A stretch of 64,000 bases of DNA from an uncultured Blautia sp. (GCA_934378195.1 CAKRPO010000006.1:1-64000); one strand, 5' to 3'. Positions 30,141-39,995 are shown, counted from the first letter of the stretch. Made by a program: numbers and translations. Notes: generated by a model not told the origin, from the sequence alone.

Positions 30141-31700
30141 ATGAAAAGGATACAATTAGCATGCTTACTGGCAATTGCCATGACTTTTAGTAGTCTTGAC
30201 GGTACGGCTATGGCAGTCAGCGGTGCTGATCTTTCATCGGAGCCGCTTACAGAAGAGATTTCTGTAGAGACAGAAGAAGATGCAGGTGCAGTTGATGATG
30301 AGACGGTAGTTCTGTCTGAGGATGAAGAAGAAACGGCCGTGGATGCTGGTTCAGAAGTAGAAGTTCAGGCGGAGGCAGAATCGACAGAAGCAGACTTTGA
30401 TGATGGAATGCTGGAAGAAATTATTGTGGCAAAAGTGAATATGGAAAATGTCAGAACAAAATTCTATTCTGGAATGGAAAACGTTTATCTGGACAGGTGC
30501 AGTATTGAGGTTTCATATGGAAATGGTGAAGAAGAAACTATTGTTTTAGATGGAACTTCGGATATGAAGGACTCCTATGGAAATCGATTTGGTTATGGAT
30601 TTGGAGAACAGGATGGAAGTTATGTTTATCCAATGGGAAGTGCGTTGAGTGATGGAACTTATGATCTGATATTTACTGCAAACGGTGAAAAATTAGATGT
30701 AGGTGCTGACTATACGATTACCGTGGGTAAAATGGATTCGTCGGAACTCAGAGAATTGAAGCCTGGAGTAAATAAAATTATCTATAGTCCTGACAATAGT
30801 TTTGCATGGTATTGTTTCACACCGAAATATACCGGGGACTATATCATTGAGCCATCAGAAGAAATGGTGATATATTATGAAAATACAGTCTATAACTGGA
30901 TGGATCAGGTAAAGGGAGAATATGAAAGTGGCAGATGGTCGTACGTACTTTCAGCGGGTGTGACATATTATATTGGTTTACGTGGCTCTATTTATGATTA
31001 TAATACAGGTCCAGGTAATCGCTGGAACTATTTTGATATGATGATTATCAACTCGGAATGTGAGTTTGAACATACAATGGGGAGCTGGAAGACTACATCT
31101 AAGCCAACTGTCCTTAAAGAAGGAAGACGGGAACGCACATGCAAAGTCTGCGGAGAGAAAGAAACCACAAGGATTGCAAAATTGAAGCCTACGATCAGAC
31201 TGAATCCTGCAATTGGAAAGACCATTCCGCTGAAAGTAAAACAGTCTTTCCCGGCAAAGGCAACCGGCCTTGCAAAAGGTGATAAAGTCGTTTCCTGGAC
31301 AAGCAACAGCACCAGGATCACAACTGTTTCCAGGACAGGAACCGTTGTTGGTAAAAAAGCAGGAACAGCTACGATCACAGTGAAACTGCAGAGCGGACTG
31401 AAAGCAAGCTTTAAGGTCAAAGTACAGAAGACAGATGTAGCGACCACTTCTCTCAGAGTAGTCAACAAAGCTACCGGAAAGACATTCAAATCCGCAACAC
31501 TGAAAGTAAAAAAAACACTGACACTTGTATCAACAGTTGCACCGGTAACAAGCAAACAGAAAGTGACTTACACTTCTTCCAACAAGAAAGTTGCAACCGT
31601 AAATGCCAGAGGCGTGATCACAACCAGGAAAAAAGGCAAAACAACCATCACTGTAAAATCCGGCAAGAAAGCAGTCAGGATCCAGATCACAGTAAAATAA
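30141..31700 (+). CDS. Secreted surface protein: Ig-like, PPC-like, Cys motif and two Big2 domains
   Basis: This 519-residue protein has a signal peptide (1-25) and an acidic Glu/Val-rich region (28-105). An Ig-like unit with YSGMENVYLDRCSIEVSYGNG follows, then a PPC-like unit with WYCFTPKYTGDYIIEPS and AGVTYYIGL. Next comes the module HTMGSWKTTSKPTVLKEGRR with CKVCGEKE, and two Big2 domains to the end (SWTSNSTRITTVSRTGTVVG; YTSSNKKVATVNARGVITT). It is a short paralogue of the 1641-residue protein at 33.2 kb; the C-terminal 200 residues are nearly the same in protein and DNA. No anchor is seen. AAGGGAGG precedes the ATG; the open frame extends 14 codons upstream. Function unknown; such proteins are often adhesins or wall-associated. 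Confidence 0.75.
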   Translation: MKRIQLACLLAIAMTFSSLDGTAMAVSGADLSSEPLTEEISVETEEDAGAVDDETVVLSEDEEETAVDAGSEVEVQAEAESTEADFDDGMLEEIIVAKVNMENVRTKFYSGMENVYLDRCSIEVSYGNGEEETIVLDGTSDMKDSYGNRFGYGFGEQDGSYVYPMGSALSDGTYDLIFTANGEKLDVGADYTITVGKMDSSELRELKPGVNKIIYSPDNSFAWYCFTPKYTGDYIIEPSEEMVIYYENTVYNWMDQVKGEYESGRWSYVLSAGVTYYIGLRGSIYDYNTGPGNRWNYFDMMIINSECEFEHTMGSWKTTSKPTVLKEGRRERTCKVCGEKETTRIAKLKPTIRLNPAIGKTIPLKVKQSFPAKATGLAKGDKVVSWTSNSTRITTVSRTGTVVGKKAGTATITVKLQSGLKASFKVKVQKTDVATTSLRVVNKATGKTFKSATLKVKKTLTLVSTVAPVTSKQKVTYTSSNKKVATVNARGVITTRKKGKTTITVKSGKKAVRIQITVK

Positions 31701-31722
31701 TGCGATATATAAATTCAGACAG

Positions 31723-31751
31723 AATCCCGCGGCAAAAGCTGCGGGATTTTG
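31723..31751 (+). terminator. Rho-independent terminator
   Basis: AATCCCGCGGC-AAAA-GCTGCGGGATT (one G-T wobble) is followed by TTG. The same loop and core recur in the terminator at 32988-33015. Confidence 0.8.
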
Positions 31752-31765
31752 TCGATGAAAAGAAC

Positions 31766-31794
31766 TTGATTCAAGTACATATACTTGTTATGCT
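31766..31794 (+). promoter_or_regulatory. Candidate promoter P1 of the Rpn-like gene with palindromic spacer
   Basis: TTGATT (31766-31771), a 17-nt spacer and TATGCT (31789-31794). The spacer contains the perfect palindrome CAAGTA-CATA-TACTTG (31772-31787), a possible repressor site. A leader of about 175 nt would precede the gene. Confidence 0.45.
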
Positions 31795-31884
31795 ATATCT
31801 GTAGCAAATCTATGATCTGATGGCGAGTCAGCCAGGTGATTCCAGATAAAAATGAAAAAATATATGGAAAATGAAAGAGAAGCC

Positions 31885-31913
31885 TTGTATCTTATGGGGA
31901 TGTTTTATATAAT
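31885..31913 (+). promoter_or_regulatory. Candidate promoter P2 of the Rpn-like gene
   Basis: TTGTAT (31885-31890), a 17-nt spacer and TATAAT (31908-31913) lie 62 nt before the ATG. TATGGG and CCCATA flank the -10 region as an inverted pair. Confidence 0.45.
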
Positions 31914-31975
31914 AAACCCATAGAACATAACGGCGTATGATTCTGACGTTTTCCATTCTAAAGGCAGGAGGGAAA

Positions 31976-32974
31976 ATGTCAGAAGAAAACAGCCATGTTG
32001 AGAAACAGCCAAAGAATCCCATTACATACCAGAACAAAGATGTAGTATCCAAGATATTTGGGGAAAATCTAAGAGAAAAGTCTCTGGCAGTTTATGGGGT
32101 TAACATACCAAAGATAACAGAAGTATTACCAACAAATCTGCCAGTGATTGAAGCAAATGAGATGCGTCTTGATAACCTGTTTCGTTTGGAGGATGGTTCC
32201 ATAGCACTTGTGGATTATGAAAGCGTATATAAACGTAAGGATAAGATTAAATATTTGGGCTATATTGTCAGAACTCTGAAAAGAGATGAACTTCTGGGTG
32301 ATTCAGAAAGAATGATTCGCATGATTGTAATCTATACCGGAGATGTAAAGAAGGGAACGACAGAAGCAAAGTTGGATACGGGGTGTTTACAGTTTACAGT
32401 AGAAGAAATCTTTCTGTCAGAATTGAATGGAGCTGAGATTGAGAGTATGCTGACTGAGCAGATTAAGTCAGAGGGAGTTCTTAATGAAGAAGAACAGATG
32501 CAGTTTGTGATCCTTCCACTGATCTATGCAGGAAGAAAAGAGAAGCAGGAGTGCATCCGCAGATGCTTTGAACTTGCAAAGGAGATTAAGTCTTCGGAGA
32601 TGCAGATATTTTTATTATCTGGTTTGTTGGTATTTACAGATAAAGTAATTATGCAGGAAGATTCAGAGAGGATTCGGAGGTGGATCAAGATGACGAAGGT
32701 AGGAAGATTATTTGAGGAAGAAAAGTTGGAAGCGTTAAGGAAATTGGAAGAAGAGAAAGACCAGGAGATAGAAATAATAAACAGAGAATATCGTCAGAGC
32801 TTAAAGAAAATGAAAAAGGAGAGAAAAGAAGCAGAAAAAGAAGTTAAAAAACAAACGATACTACAATCATCGAAAACCATTGCACGACGTATGTTGAAAG
32901 ATGGAATACCAATAGCCGAGATTCAGAAATTCGTCACAAACCTCAGTTATGAAGAGATAGCTGCCTTGAAATGA
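31976..32974 (+). CDS. Rpn-family PD-(D/E)XK nuclease-like protein
   Basis: This 332-residue protein matches the Rpn (recombination-promoting nuclease, transposase_31-like) layout. An N-terminal segment has KDVVSKIFGENL. The nuclease core is EANEMRLDNLFRLEDGSIALVDYES followed by KRKDKIKYLGYI, where Asp, Glu and Lys of the PD-(D/E)XK fold can be placed as RLD...VDYES. A helical region, a long charged coiled coil (about 240-300) and a short C-terminal helix, RRMLKDGIPIAEIQKFVT, follow. Rpn proteins promote RecA-independent recombination in E. coli; the role here is not known. The start at 31976 follows GGCAGGAGG. It lies between two paralogous surface protein genes and has its own promoters and terminator. 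Confidence 0.7.
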   Translation: MSEENSHVEKQPKNPITYQNKDVVSKIFGENLREKSLAVYGVNIPKITEVLPTNLPVIEANEMRLDNLFRLEDGSIALVDYESVYKRKDKIKYLGYIVRTLKRDELLGDSERMIRMIVIYTGDVKKGTTEAKLDTGCLQFTVEEIFLSELNGAEIESMLTEQIKSEGVLNEEEQMQFVILPLIYAGRKEKQECIRRCFELAKEIKSSEMQIFLLSGLLVFTDKVIMQEDSERIRRWIKMTKVGRLFEEEKLEALRKLEEEKDQEIEIINREYRQSLKKMKKERKEAEKEVKKQTILQSSKTIARRMLKDGIPIAEIQKFVTNLSYEEIAALK

Positions 32975-32987
32975 TATAAGTCATGCA

Positions 32988-33019
32988 GATTCCCGTGGCA
33001 AAAGCTACGGGAATCTTTG
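32988..33019 (+). terminator. Rho-independent terminator of the Rpn-like gene
   Basis: GATTCCCGTGGC (32988-32999), an AAAA loop and GCTACGGGAATC (33004-33015) form a 12-bp stem with one wobble pair, followed by TTTG. Confidence 0.8.
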
Positions 33020-33086
33020 TGTTATGCAAATAGCATAAAAATAGATGCGAATTGTTGGCTAATTTACCTAATAGACAGAAAATGTA

Positions 33087-33138
33087 ACATAATTTTAATT
33101 ATGTAATAATGGACACAGAAAACCGTACGTTATATACT
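33087..33138 (+). promoter_or_regulatory. Promoter and AT-rich palindrome before the large surface protein gene
   Basis: TGGACA (33110-33115), a 17-nt spacer and TATACT (33133-33138) lie about 45 nt before the ATG. Just upstream is the palindrome ACATAATT-TT-AATTATGT (33087-33104), placed where an activator or repressor might bind. Confidence 0.5.
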
Positions 33139-33179
33139 GATTTTGTATAACTTTATTTATACAAAGGAGGTATAGAGTT

Positions 33180-36100
33180 ATGAAAAGAAAACGCTTGGCG
33201 TTACTGCTGGCGGCGGCAATGACTGTGACAAGTCTTGACACATCAGCCATGTTTGTCAGTGGTGCAGATTTTTCTTCTGAAGTAGAAGAAGAGGTAGCTA
33301 CGCAGGCAGAGGAAGGAGAGGACGTAGCAGAGGAAATTTCTGCTGATGACACTTCTGCAGATGTAGAGTTCTCAGATGAGACAATCGATGCAGAAGTACC
33401 GGATGAATCCGAAGTAGAAGCGGAAGTCACAGATGAAGAGCCATCTCAGGACGCAGATGTGCAAGTTGAGGAAGACACAGACGAACCTGACTTCAGTGCA
33501 GATGTGCAGGAAGAGGTGGCTGCAGATGCCGGGGATGATATGCATGAAGATGCAACTGTACTGGAACTCGACAGGGATTACACGGTAGATCTTAAGGTTA
33601 CGGATGAGGATGTATGGTTCAAATTTACTCCAGGTGAATCTGGAAGATACAATTTTTATTCAGAGTCAGAGAGATTTGAACATCCAGCTGTTTATTTTTA
33701 TGATCCGGGCTACAGTATGGAGGAGTACTGTAGCGATGCCTGCGATAATAAAGGCAATGATTTCGCATTGACTTCTCTCTATCTTGAAGAAGGGCAGACT
33801 TATTATTATCGGGTAAGGCTTCAGGAACTGGAAGAGGGTGCGGAAGGTGTACCTTTTACTGTACGGTTGGAGAAGAAACCAGAAGTAAAGGATGTCAGCA
33901 TAGACCTGTCCAAAGTAAAGAAAGAATTTATTGCAGGAATGGATTACTTTAGTGCCAACGGTGTTCAGGTTACTGTTAACTATGACGGCAGCAGTACTCC
34001 AAGAGTATTGACCTTTGATAATGACAGATACAGCAATTCTGTAAATGATTCTAAGGGAAATAGATTCTACTATATTCTTACCAAAGACGGTGAGGAGGAC
34101 GACTATGATTATGAAGAACTCCTGACTGCAGGCACGTATAAAGTAAGTTTCTGTTATTGGGATAGAAATTATGAGGAACAGGAAATTGCGAAAATCACAG
34201 TGACAGCCAAGAAACCGGATGCATCTATGTTTGATGCATTGAATATTGGAGACAATACGATTGAAATCAATCAGTATGAAACAGTTCACTGGTATTATGT
34301 CGAAGCAAAAGAAACCGGTGTTTATAAATTATCAGTCGAAACAATATATGACGAGAAGAATGATGACTATCTCTATCCGGATGAGAGGTGGAAAAAAATC
34401 AATCAGGATGGCACAGTTTCTGATGAATATCCAGAAAGAGATTCGGATGATATTGGATATTATCTGGAAAAAGGAGATAAATACCTTGTAGGATGGTATG
34501 TTTATTCTGATAATACTCCATTTAATACCAAAGTTAATGTCAGCAAAGTGCCACAGGTTACATCCGTTACTGCAATCACAGATGATATGCAGACAGAATA
34601 TACAGAACATGTAGAATATATCAACGCATATGACTTGCAGGTAAAAGTAACCTATGAAGATGGTACAAGCCAGAAAATTGCATATGGGGATGAAGATACC
34701 TATGGCCGGTATTTAAGCGGCTGTCTTCTGACGGAAAATGGAGAGAATGTGGCTGGTTATCGTCCACAGGCAGGAAAATATATATTCAGAGTTCGCTTGG
34801 GTGGAAAAGACGTAGCAGATATTCCGATAACAGTAGTCGATGTAGATTCCAAAGTCACAGATAAGATTTCAGACGGTACATCTGAATTTGCCAATAATGG
34901 CAAAGTGCTTCTGAAATATACGGCTTCCGAAGATGGTCGTTATCAGTTTGATTTTAATGCTCCAGTAAACCAGATTGAGATTTACAAAGCAGATGGAAAT
35001 TATGCGGACAATGTTTCTGTTGAAAATTCAAGAGTATTTGCAGATCTTGTAAAGGGTGCTACCTATTATGTATATGCACAGCCGGATGATCTGTGCAAGA
35101 AGTTAACGGTAAATGTAACGCTTACAACAAGACCGGCAAGCCTGTCAGCGAAGAGCCTGAGAAAGACCGCTTACATTGCAGGTATTGATTCATTTAATGC
35201 AAATGATATCGAGACAACCGTCAGCTATGGAAATACCAGCAGAACGATCAGAGGAACGGACCTTTTAGAGGGATATAACCTGAGATACAAAGTAATGCAG
35301 GGCGAAGACACCGATGGCTATGGATGGGACGAGGAACCTTTGACAGAGGGAACCTGGACAGTAACTCCATATCTGGCGTCCGGAACTGCAATTGATGTAG
35401 CCGCATCATCTACAACAGTTACAGCCAAAATGTTTGATGCAAACGAAATGAAAGCCTTTCCGGCAGTTGAAGAAAATAAATGGACGTCCGTTGAGAATAC
35501 AAGAGGTGACAGAATGTTCTATACATTCACACCAAAGGAAAGCGGACTTTACACTTACAGCTGGGGAAGTGAAGAGGAATCTTATTCATTAGGGGTTTAC
35601 AGAGCTGCTAATGCTCAGTACAGAAGAGTGTATGCAGACTATTCTACCCAGAATGTATTGTTTGAAGCAGGACAAACATATCTCCTATTAGTCAGTACGT
35701 ATGGAAATGCAAAATTTAAGATCGACCGTTTAGATCCGGGGGCCAAGCCGGAAACATTGAAAGAGCTTGCTCTTACAGATGGCATGAAGAAAAATGTGGA
35801 GATTGATAAATCTGTCGATTATCTTACATGTACCTTTACACCAAAGGAAAACGGAACGTATCAATTTGACATTTCTGAGTATGATGGAAACTATGTTGAT
35901 TCAAGTATCGAACTGAGACAGGGAAATGAAGTGATTTCTGATCGTTCCGAAAGAATTACAGCTAAGTTAGAAGCAGGGAAAGAATACGTTTACAGAGTCA
36001 GAACATACGATGATGATGAACCGACAACGGAACCATTTACCCTGGAGTTCAACAAAATACAGAAGAAAGAAATCAAATCCATTGATCTTGTACTTAAAGA

Positions 36101-38105
36101 TGGCAAAAAGGCATCTGATCTCAGAGTCTTTGATAATTTCGGCGATTTTTATCAGCTGAAAGTTACTTATGCAGATGGCAAAACATGGACGAAAGATTTT
36201 GAACTGTATTTTAACGGATACGATTCTGTAACGGATTCGTATGATAATGAAATTGCAATCAGAATTGGTAGTACAGGTTCATTTGCGGATGCGACAATGA
36301 AAGCAACTGTATATCTTGAAGAAATATCAAATGAAAATAGCAAGCTGATAGAAAAAGAGATAGACTGCAAAGCAGTTGGATCATTACCGGCAATTGAGGC
36401 TGGCAAAGATTACAAGGTACCAAAGTCATCAACACAGTACAAATTTATTCCAAAGGAAGACGGAGAATACATCTGTACACGCAGCGACAGAGGCGGTATT
36501 TCCTATGTATCAGTGTTCAGAACAGACACAAGTTATCTGTATAGTTCTATGGAAAGTGTCAATGAAGGTGAAGAAGGATATTCCATGCAACTGGAAAAAG
36601 GCAAGACATATTATATCAATGCCGGCACTTACCAGTCTATGGGAACAGATGCAACCTTCCGCATCCAGAAGATCAACAAGACGATCAATGGCTTGAAGGT
36701 AGTGACACCTCCGACCAAGAAAACACTTCTTCCAAATAACAAAGTGTATGAGAACGAGCTTGTTTCCTTAAACGGACTGAAGGTAGAAATAAGTTATACC
36801 GATGGAACGAAAGAGACGATTGCTTATGGTCAGCCAAGCCAGGAAAGACGATATATACGTCAGTCAGAAGTTGTGTGGATGGCAAATGGAAAAGCAAAAG
36901 TTTATGTAGCGATTGGCAGATACACAGCAAGCTTTGAACTTAAAGCAGATTCCTGGGATAATGTTCCGGAGGTCAAACTTGGTGAAAGCAAAACACTTGA
37001 TGCTCAGGCAGAGGATTTTGTAACTCTGAAATTTGTTCCGAAAGAAACTGGTGTTTACTACATCTATACAACCAATAGTTCTGTATCCGGATACATTCGT
37101 GGAACAGGTGCAGAAAACAAGACAGACTATATTGACGGATGCAATCTGAAAGCAGGAGAAACCTATTACTTTACCGTAATCGCAATAAGCGGCAAACCGG
37201 TAGTTACAGTCAGGGCTGCATGCAAGGATGACAAGCATTCCTTCGGCGCATGGAAGACAGTTAAGGCTGCTACCTGTGTGGCAACAGGCCTGAGAAGTCA
37301 CACATGTACGAATTGTGGAAAAGAAGAAACAGAAGTCATTCCGGTAACCGGCAAACATACCATGAGCAACTGGAAGACGGTTAAGGCTGCTACCTGTGTA
37401 GCAACAGGACTGAGAAGCCATACATGTATTAATTGTGGAATTGAAGAGACAGAAGTTCTTCCTGCAACGGGCAAACACACCATGGGCAGTTGGAAGACTA
37501 CATCTGAAGCAACTGCTGTCAAAGAAGGAAAACGTGAACGCACATGTAAAGTCTGCGGCAAGAAAGAGACATCTAAGATTGCCAAACTCAAAGCAAGGGT
37601 TACTTTAAATGCCGGCATAAACAAGACGATTCCGCTGAAAGTGAAACAGTCTTACCTGGCAAAGGCAACCGGTCTTGCAAAAGGTGATAAAGTTGTTTCC
37701 TGGACGACCAGCAGTGCCAAGATCGCAACAGTTTCCAGGACAGGAACAGTTGTTGGTAAAGGTGCCGGAACAGCCACGATCACAGTGAAACTGCTGAGCG
37801 GACTGAAGGCAAGCTTCAAAGTAAAAGTGCAGAAGACAGAGGTAGCAACCACTGCTCTTAAAGTAGTAAACAAAGCAAATGGCAAGACACTCAGATCTGC
37901 AACCCTGAAACTGAAAAAATCACTGACACTTGTAACAACTGTTACACCTACGACCAGCAAACAGAAAGTAACTTATACATCTTCCAATAAGAAAGTTGCG
38001 ACTGTAAGTAGCAGAGGTGTGATCACAGCAAAGAAAAAAGGTAAAACAACCATCACTGTAAAATCCGGTAAGAAAGCAGTCAGGATCCAGATCACAGTGA
38101 AATAA
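33180..38105 (+). CDS. Giant secreted surface protein with PPC-like and Ig-like repeats, Cys motifs and Big2 domains
   Basis: This 1641-residue protein has a signal peptide (1-29) and a long acidic region (30-120). About seven PPC-like units follow, each marked by F(T/V)PxExGxYxF, for example VWFKFTPGESGRYNF, MFYTFTPKESGLYTY and YLTCTFTPKENGTYQF. They are mixed with about five Ig-like units marked by NAxxxxVxxxYxDGxxxxI. Next come three repeats of the HxxxxWKTVKAATCVATGLRSHTC-x2-CG type (about 1350-1475) and two Big2 domains. The first two Cys repeats have three Cys each and the third has two. There is no LPxTG or membrane anchor. AAAGGAGG precedes the ATG. It is the long paralogue of the protein at 30.1 kb. 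Adhesion or wall association is likely; the exact role is unknown. Confidence 0.77.
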   Translation: MKRKRLALLLAAAMTVTSLDTSAMFVSGADFSSEVEEEVATQAEEGEDVAEEISADDTSADVEFSDETIDAEVPDESEVEAEVTDEEPSQDADVQVEEDTDEPDFSADVQEEVAADAGDDMHEDATVLELDRDYTVDLKVTDEDVWFKFTPGESGRYNFYSESERFEHPAVYFYDPGYSMEEYCSDACDNKGNDFALTSLYLEEGQTYYYRVRLQELEEGAEGVPFTVRLEKKPEVKDVSIDLSKVKKEFIAGMDYFSANGVQVTVNYDGSSTPRVLTFDNDRYSNSVNDSKGNRFYYILTKDGEEDDYDYEELLTAGTYKVSFCYWDRNYEEQEIAKITVTAKKPDASMFDALNIGDNTIEINQYETVHWYYVEAKETGVYKLSVETIYDEKNDDYLYPDERWKKINQDGTVSDEYPERDSDDIGYYLEKGDKYLVGWYVYSDNTPFNTKVNVSKVPQVTSVTAITDDMQTEYTEHVEYINAYDLQVKVTYEDGTSQKIAYGDEDTYGRYLSGCLLTENGENVAGYRPQAGKYIFRVRLGGKDVADIPITVVDVDSKVTDKISDGTSEFANNGKVLLKYTASEDGRYQFDFNAPVNQIEIYKADGNYADNVSVENSRVFADLVKGATYYVYAQPDDLCKKLTVNVTLTTRPASLSAKSLRKTAYIAGIDSFNANDIETTVSYGNTSRTIRGTDLLEGYNLRYKVMQGEDTDGYGWDEEPLTEGTWTVTPYLASGTAIDVAASSTTVTAKMFDANEMKAFPAVEENKWTSVENTRGDRMFYTFTPKESGLYTYSWGSEEESYSLGVYRAANAQYRRVYADYSTQNVLFEAGQTYLLLVSTYGNAKFKIDRLDPGAKPETLKELALTDGMKKNVEIDKSVDYLTCTFTPKENGTYQFDISEYDGNYVDSSIELRQGNEVISDRSERITAKLEAGKEYVYRVRTYDDDEPTTEPFTLEFNKIQKKEIKSIDLVLKDGKKASDLRVFDNFGDFYQLKVTYADGKTWTKDFELYFNGYDSVTDSYDNEIAIRIGSTGSFADATMKATVYLEEISNENSKLIEKEIDCKAVGSLPAIEAGKDYKVPKSSTQYKFIPKEDGEYICTRSDRGGISYVSVFRTDTSYLYSSMESVNEGEEGYSMQLEKGKTYYINAGTYQSMGTDATFRIQKINKTINGLKVVTPPTKKTLLPNNKVYENELVSLNGLKVEISYTDGTKETIAYGQPSQERRYIRQSEVVWMANGKAKVYVAIGRYTASFELKADSWDNVPEVKLGESKTLDAQAEDFVTLKFVPKETGVYYIYTTNSSVSGYIRGTGAENKTDYIDGCNLKAGETYYFTVIAISGKPVVTVRAACKDDKHSFGAWKTVKAATCVATGLRSHTCTNCGKEETEVIPVTGKHTMSNWKTVKAATCVATGLRSHTCINCGIEETEVLPATGKHTMGSWKTTSEATAVKEGKRERTCKVCGKKETSKIAKLKARVTLNAGINKTIPLKVKQSYLAKATGLAKGDKVVSWTTSSAKIATVSRTGTVVGKGAGTATITVKLLSGLKASFKVKVQKTEVATTALKVVNKANGKTLRSATLKLKKSLTLVTTVTPTTSKQKVTYTSSNKKVATVSSRGVITAKKKGKTTITVKSGKKAVRIQITVK

Positions 38106-38152
38106 AAGCAAAGCAATAAAAGCAACATAATAAAGTAACAGGTTAATAAGCA

Positions 38153-38198
38153 AAGTACAGCCCCTTTTGGAGAGATAAGTCTGGAAGGGGCTGTACTT
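38153..38198 (+). terminator. Large hairpin between the surface protein gene and the polymerase-like gene
   Basis: AAGTACAGCCCCTT (38153-38166) and AAGGGGCTGTACTT (38185-38198) form a perfect 14-bp stem with an 18-nt loop. It probably ends the surface protein transcript, although the T-run is only two bases. It lies directly against the ribosome site of the next gene. Confidence 0.65.
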
Positions 38199-38210
38199 GG
38201 GAGTAAATAA

Positions 38211-39995
38211 ATGAAAAATAAAACAAGACAGATAAACTGGGATCTCCTTCCGATAATCCTGATGGTGGCTGTGCTGCCGCTTGTAGCAATCGGGCAGAAA
38301 GTAACAGTCAGCCTTGGCAAATATGCGTGGTTTCCAGATGGAGATGTTCAGTATGATTTCTTTATGCATGCGAAAAGTATAGCATTTCTTGTTCTGATTG
38401 TCTGGATGCTGATCGTGCTGGTGGACAGAGCTCTGATCAGACGGATAAAGATCTGTAACTGGAAATATTTTGTTCCGCTGTATCTGTATTTGGTATTTGT
38501 TTTTCTTTCAACGATTTTGTCAGTAGATAAGGCACTTTCGCTGAAAGGAATGTGGCAGCAATATGAATCTGTCTGGGTTTTGGTCGGATATGCGATTATT
38601 GTTTTTTACTGTGCGCAGGTAATAGAAAAGATTCGAGACATAAAAATGATTGCCATTGCCTTGGCTGTCGGAGCAGCATTACAGGGACTGATCGGACTCA
38701 GCCAGGTTACAGGAAAAGATTTCTTTTCATTTGGAATCGGCAGAAAGATGCTGACTGCAGGAATTGATGATGCAGCACAAAACACTCTTAGTTATCAGTT
38801 TATGGGAGACAATCAGTCATCGGTATATATGGCATTATTTAACCCGAATTATGCAGCTGTTTATATCATTATCCTGCTGCCACTGATACTGATGCTGGCG
38901 ATTACAGTAAAGAAAAAAGTTGGTAGAGTTTTATGTATAGTATTAAGTGTGGTGTTGTTGATCTGTTTATATGGCAGTGGCTCTGAAACAGGACTTTTGG
39001 TTGGTGGAACACTGATCGTTATTTCAGCAATAGCCGTGGAGATTCTGAGAAAAACGACTCCGGTAAAGAAAGTATCTGTCATTGTACTGTGCCTGATTCT
39101 GGTAGTGGGAGGAGTTAGTGGATATGATATGGCAAAAGGCCATGTTCTGAGCAGTGCATTGAAAAGAAGTGTAGAAAAGCATACCTATTTTCTCAAGACA
39201 ATCGAGATGGATGAAGAAGGCGTGACATTTGATTTTGGGGACAGAACATTTAAGCTGATTCCGGAGATGACGGAAGCAGGACAGATGTTGACGGCAGTGG
39301 AAAATGGAAAAACAGTAATGACCGCATCCTGGGACACGGAACGCCAGTGCTTTCGCTTTAAGGATACGAACTACGATGGTTGGAATTATGATACATATGA
39401 AGTAGATGGAACGCAGTATCTGACTATGCAGGGAAAGAAAGTTACCTGGAATTTCTGTAAAAAAGCAGGAAGTGATACTTATATGTATCTGAATATTTAT
39501 GGAAAAGAGGATCAGATAGAAAATGCCAAAGCAGTATTCAAGGGATACGAACGAGCTTTGTCCGGACGAGGTTATATCTGGGGAAGAACCATTCCTCTTT
39601 TGACCAGATATCTTCTGTGGGGAAGTGGTCCGGATACATTTGTAGAAGTATTTCCACAGTCGGATTATGTTATGAAAGTAAATACGAGCATGAGAATGCA
39701 TCAGGAACTTACAACAAAAGCACATAATATGTACCTGCAGACAGCAGTTCAGACAGGCGTTCTGTCACTGATCTGTCTTCTGACCTTCTGGATCCGATAT
39801 TTCGTATTGTTTGCACAGAATATCCGAAAAGGAGAGAACAAAGAGCTGCTTTTGATCCGTTGTGGTATTGCAGTTGGAGTCCTTGGATTTTTGCTGATGG
39901 GCATGTTGAATGATTCCACTCTTGCGGTCTCACCGGTATTCTGGTGTATCCTTGGAATGGGAATTGCAATGGAACAGAAAACCTTTCACAGTTAA
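38211..39995 (+). CDS. O-antigen ligase/Wzy-like membrane polymerase
   Basis: This 594-residue protein has about 10-12 membrane segments and a large outside loop (about 310-450). The family pattern is seen in FNPNYAAVYIIILLPLILML, YGSGSETGLLVGG and the loop-helix pair GSGPDTFVEVFPQSDY ... TKAHNMYLQTAVQTGVLSL, where HNxYLQ and the upstream Arg-rich segment match WaaL/Wzy proteins. Such enzymes join or polymerise lipid-linked glycans; the substrate here is unknown and no glycan genes lie beside it. GGGAG precedes the ATG. Its terminator overlaps the stop codon. Confidence 0.8.
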   Translation: MKNKTRQINWDLLPIILMVAVLPLVAIGQKVTVSLGKYAWFPDGDVQYDFFMHAKSIAFLVLIVWMLIVLVDRALIRRIKICNWKYFVPLYLYLVFVFLSTILSVDKALSLKGMWQQYESVWVLVGYAIIVFYCAQVIEKIRDIKMIAIALAVGAALQGLIGLSQVTGKDFFSFGIGRKMLTAGIDDAAQNTLSYQFMGDNQSSVYMALFNPNYAAVYIIILLPLILMLAITVKKKVGRVLCIVLSVVLLICLYGSGSETGLLVGGTLIVISAIAVEILRKTTPVKKVSVIVLCLILVVGGVSGYDMAKGHVLSSALKRSVEKHTYFLKTIEMDEEGVTFDFGDRTFKLIPEMTEAGQMLTAVENGKTVMTASWDTERQCFRFKDTNYDGWNYDTYEVDGTQYLTMQGKKVTWNFCKKAGSDTYMYLNIYGKEDQIENAKAVFKGYERALSGRGYIWGRTIPLLTRYLLWGSGPDTFVEVFPQSDYVMKVNTSMRMHQELTTKAHNMYLQTAVQTGVLSLICLLTFWIRYFVLFAQNIRKGENKELLLIRCGIAVGVLGFLLMGMLNDSTLAVSPVFWCILGMGIAMEQKTFHS

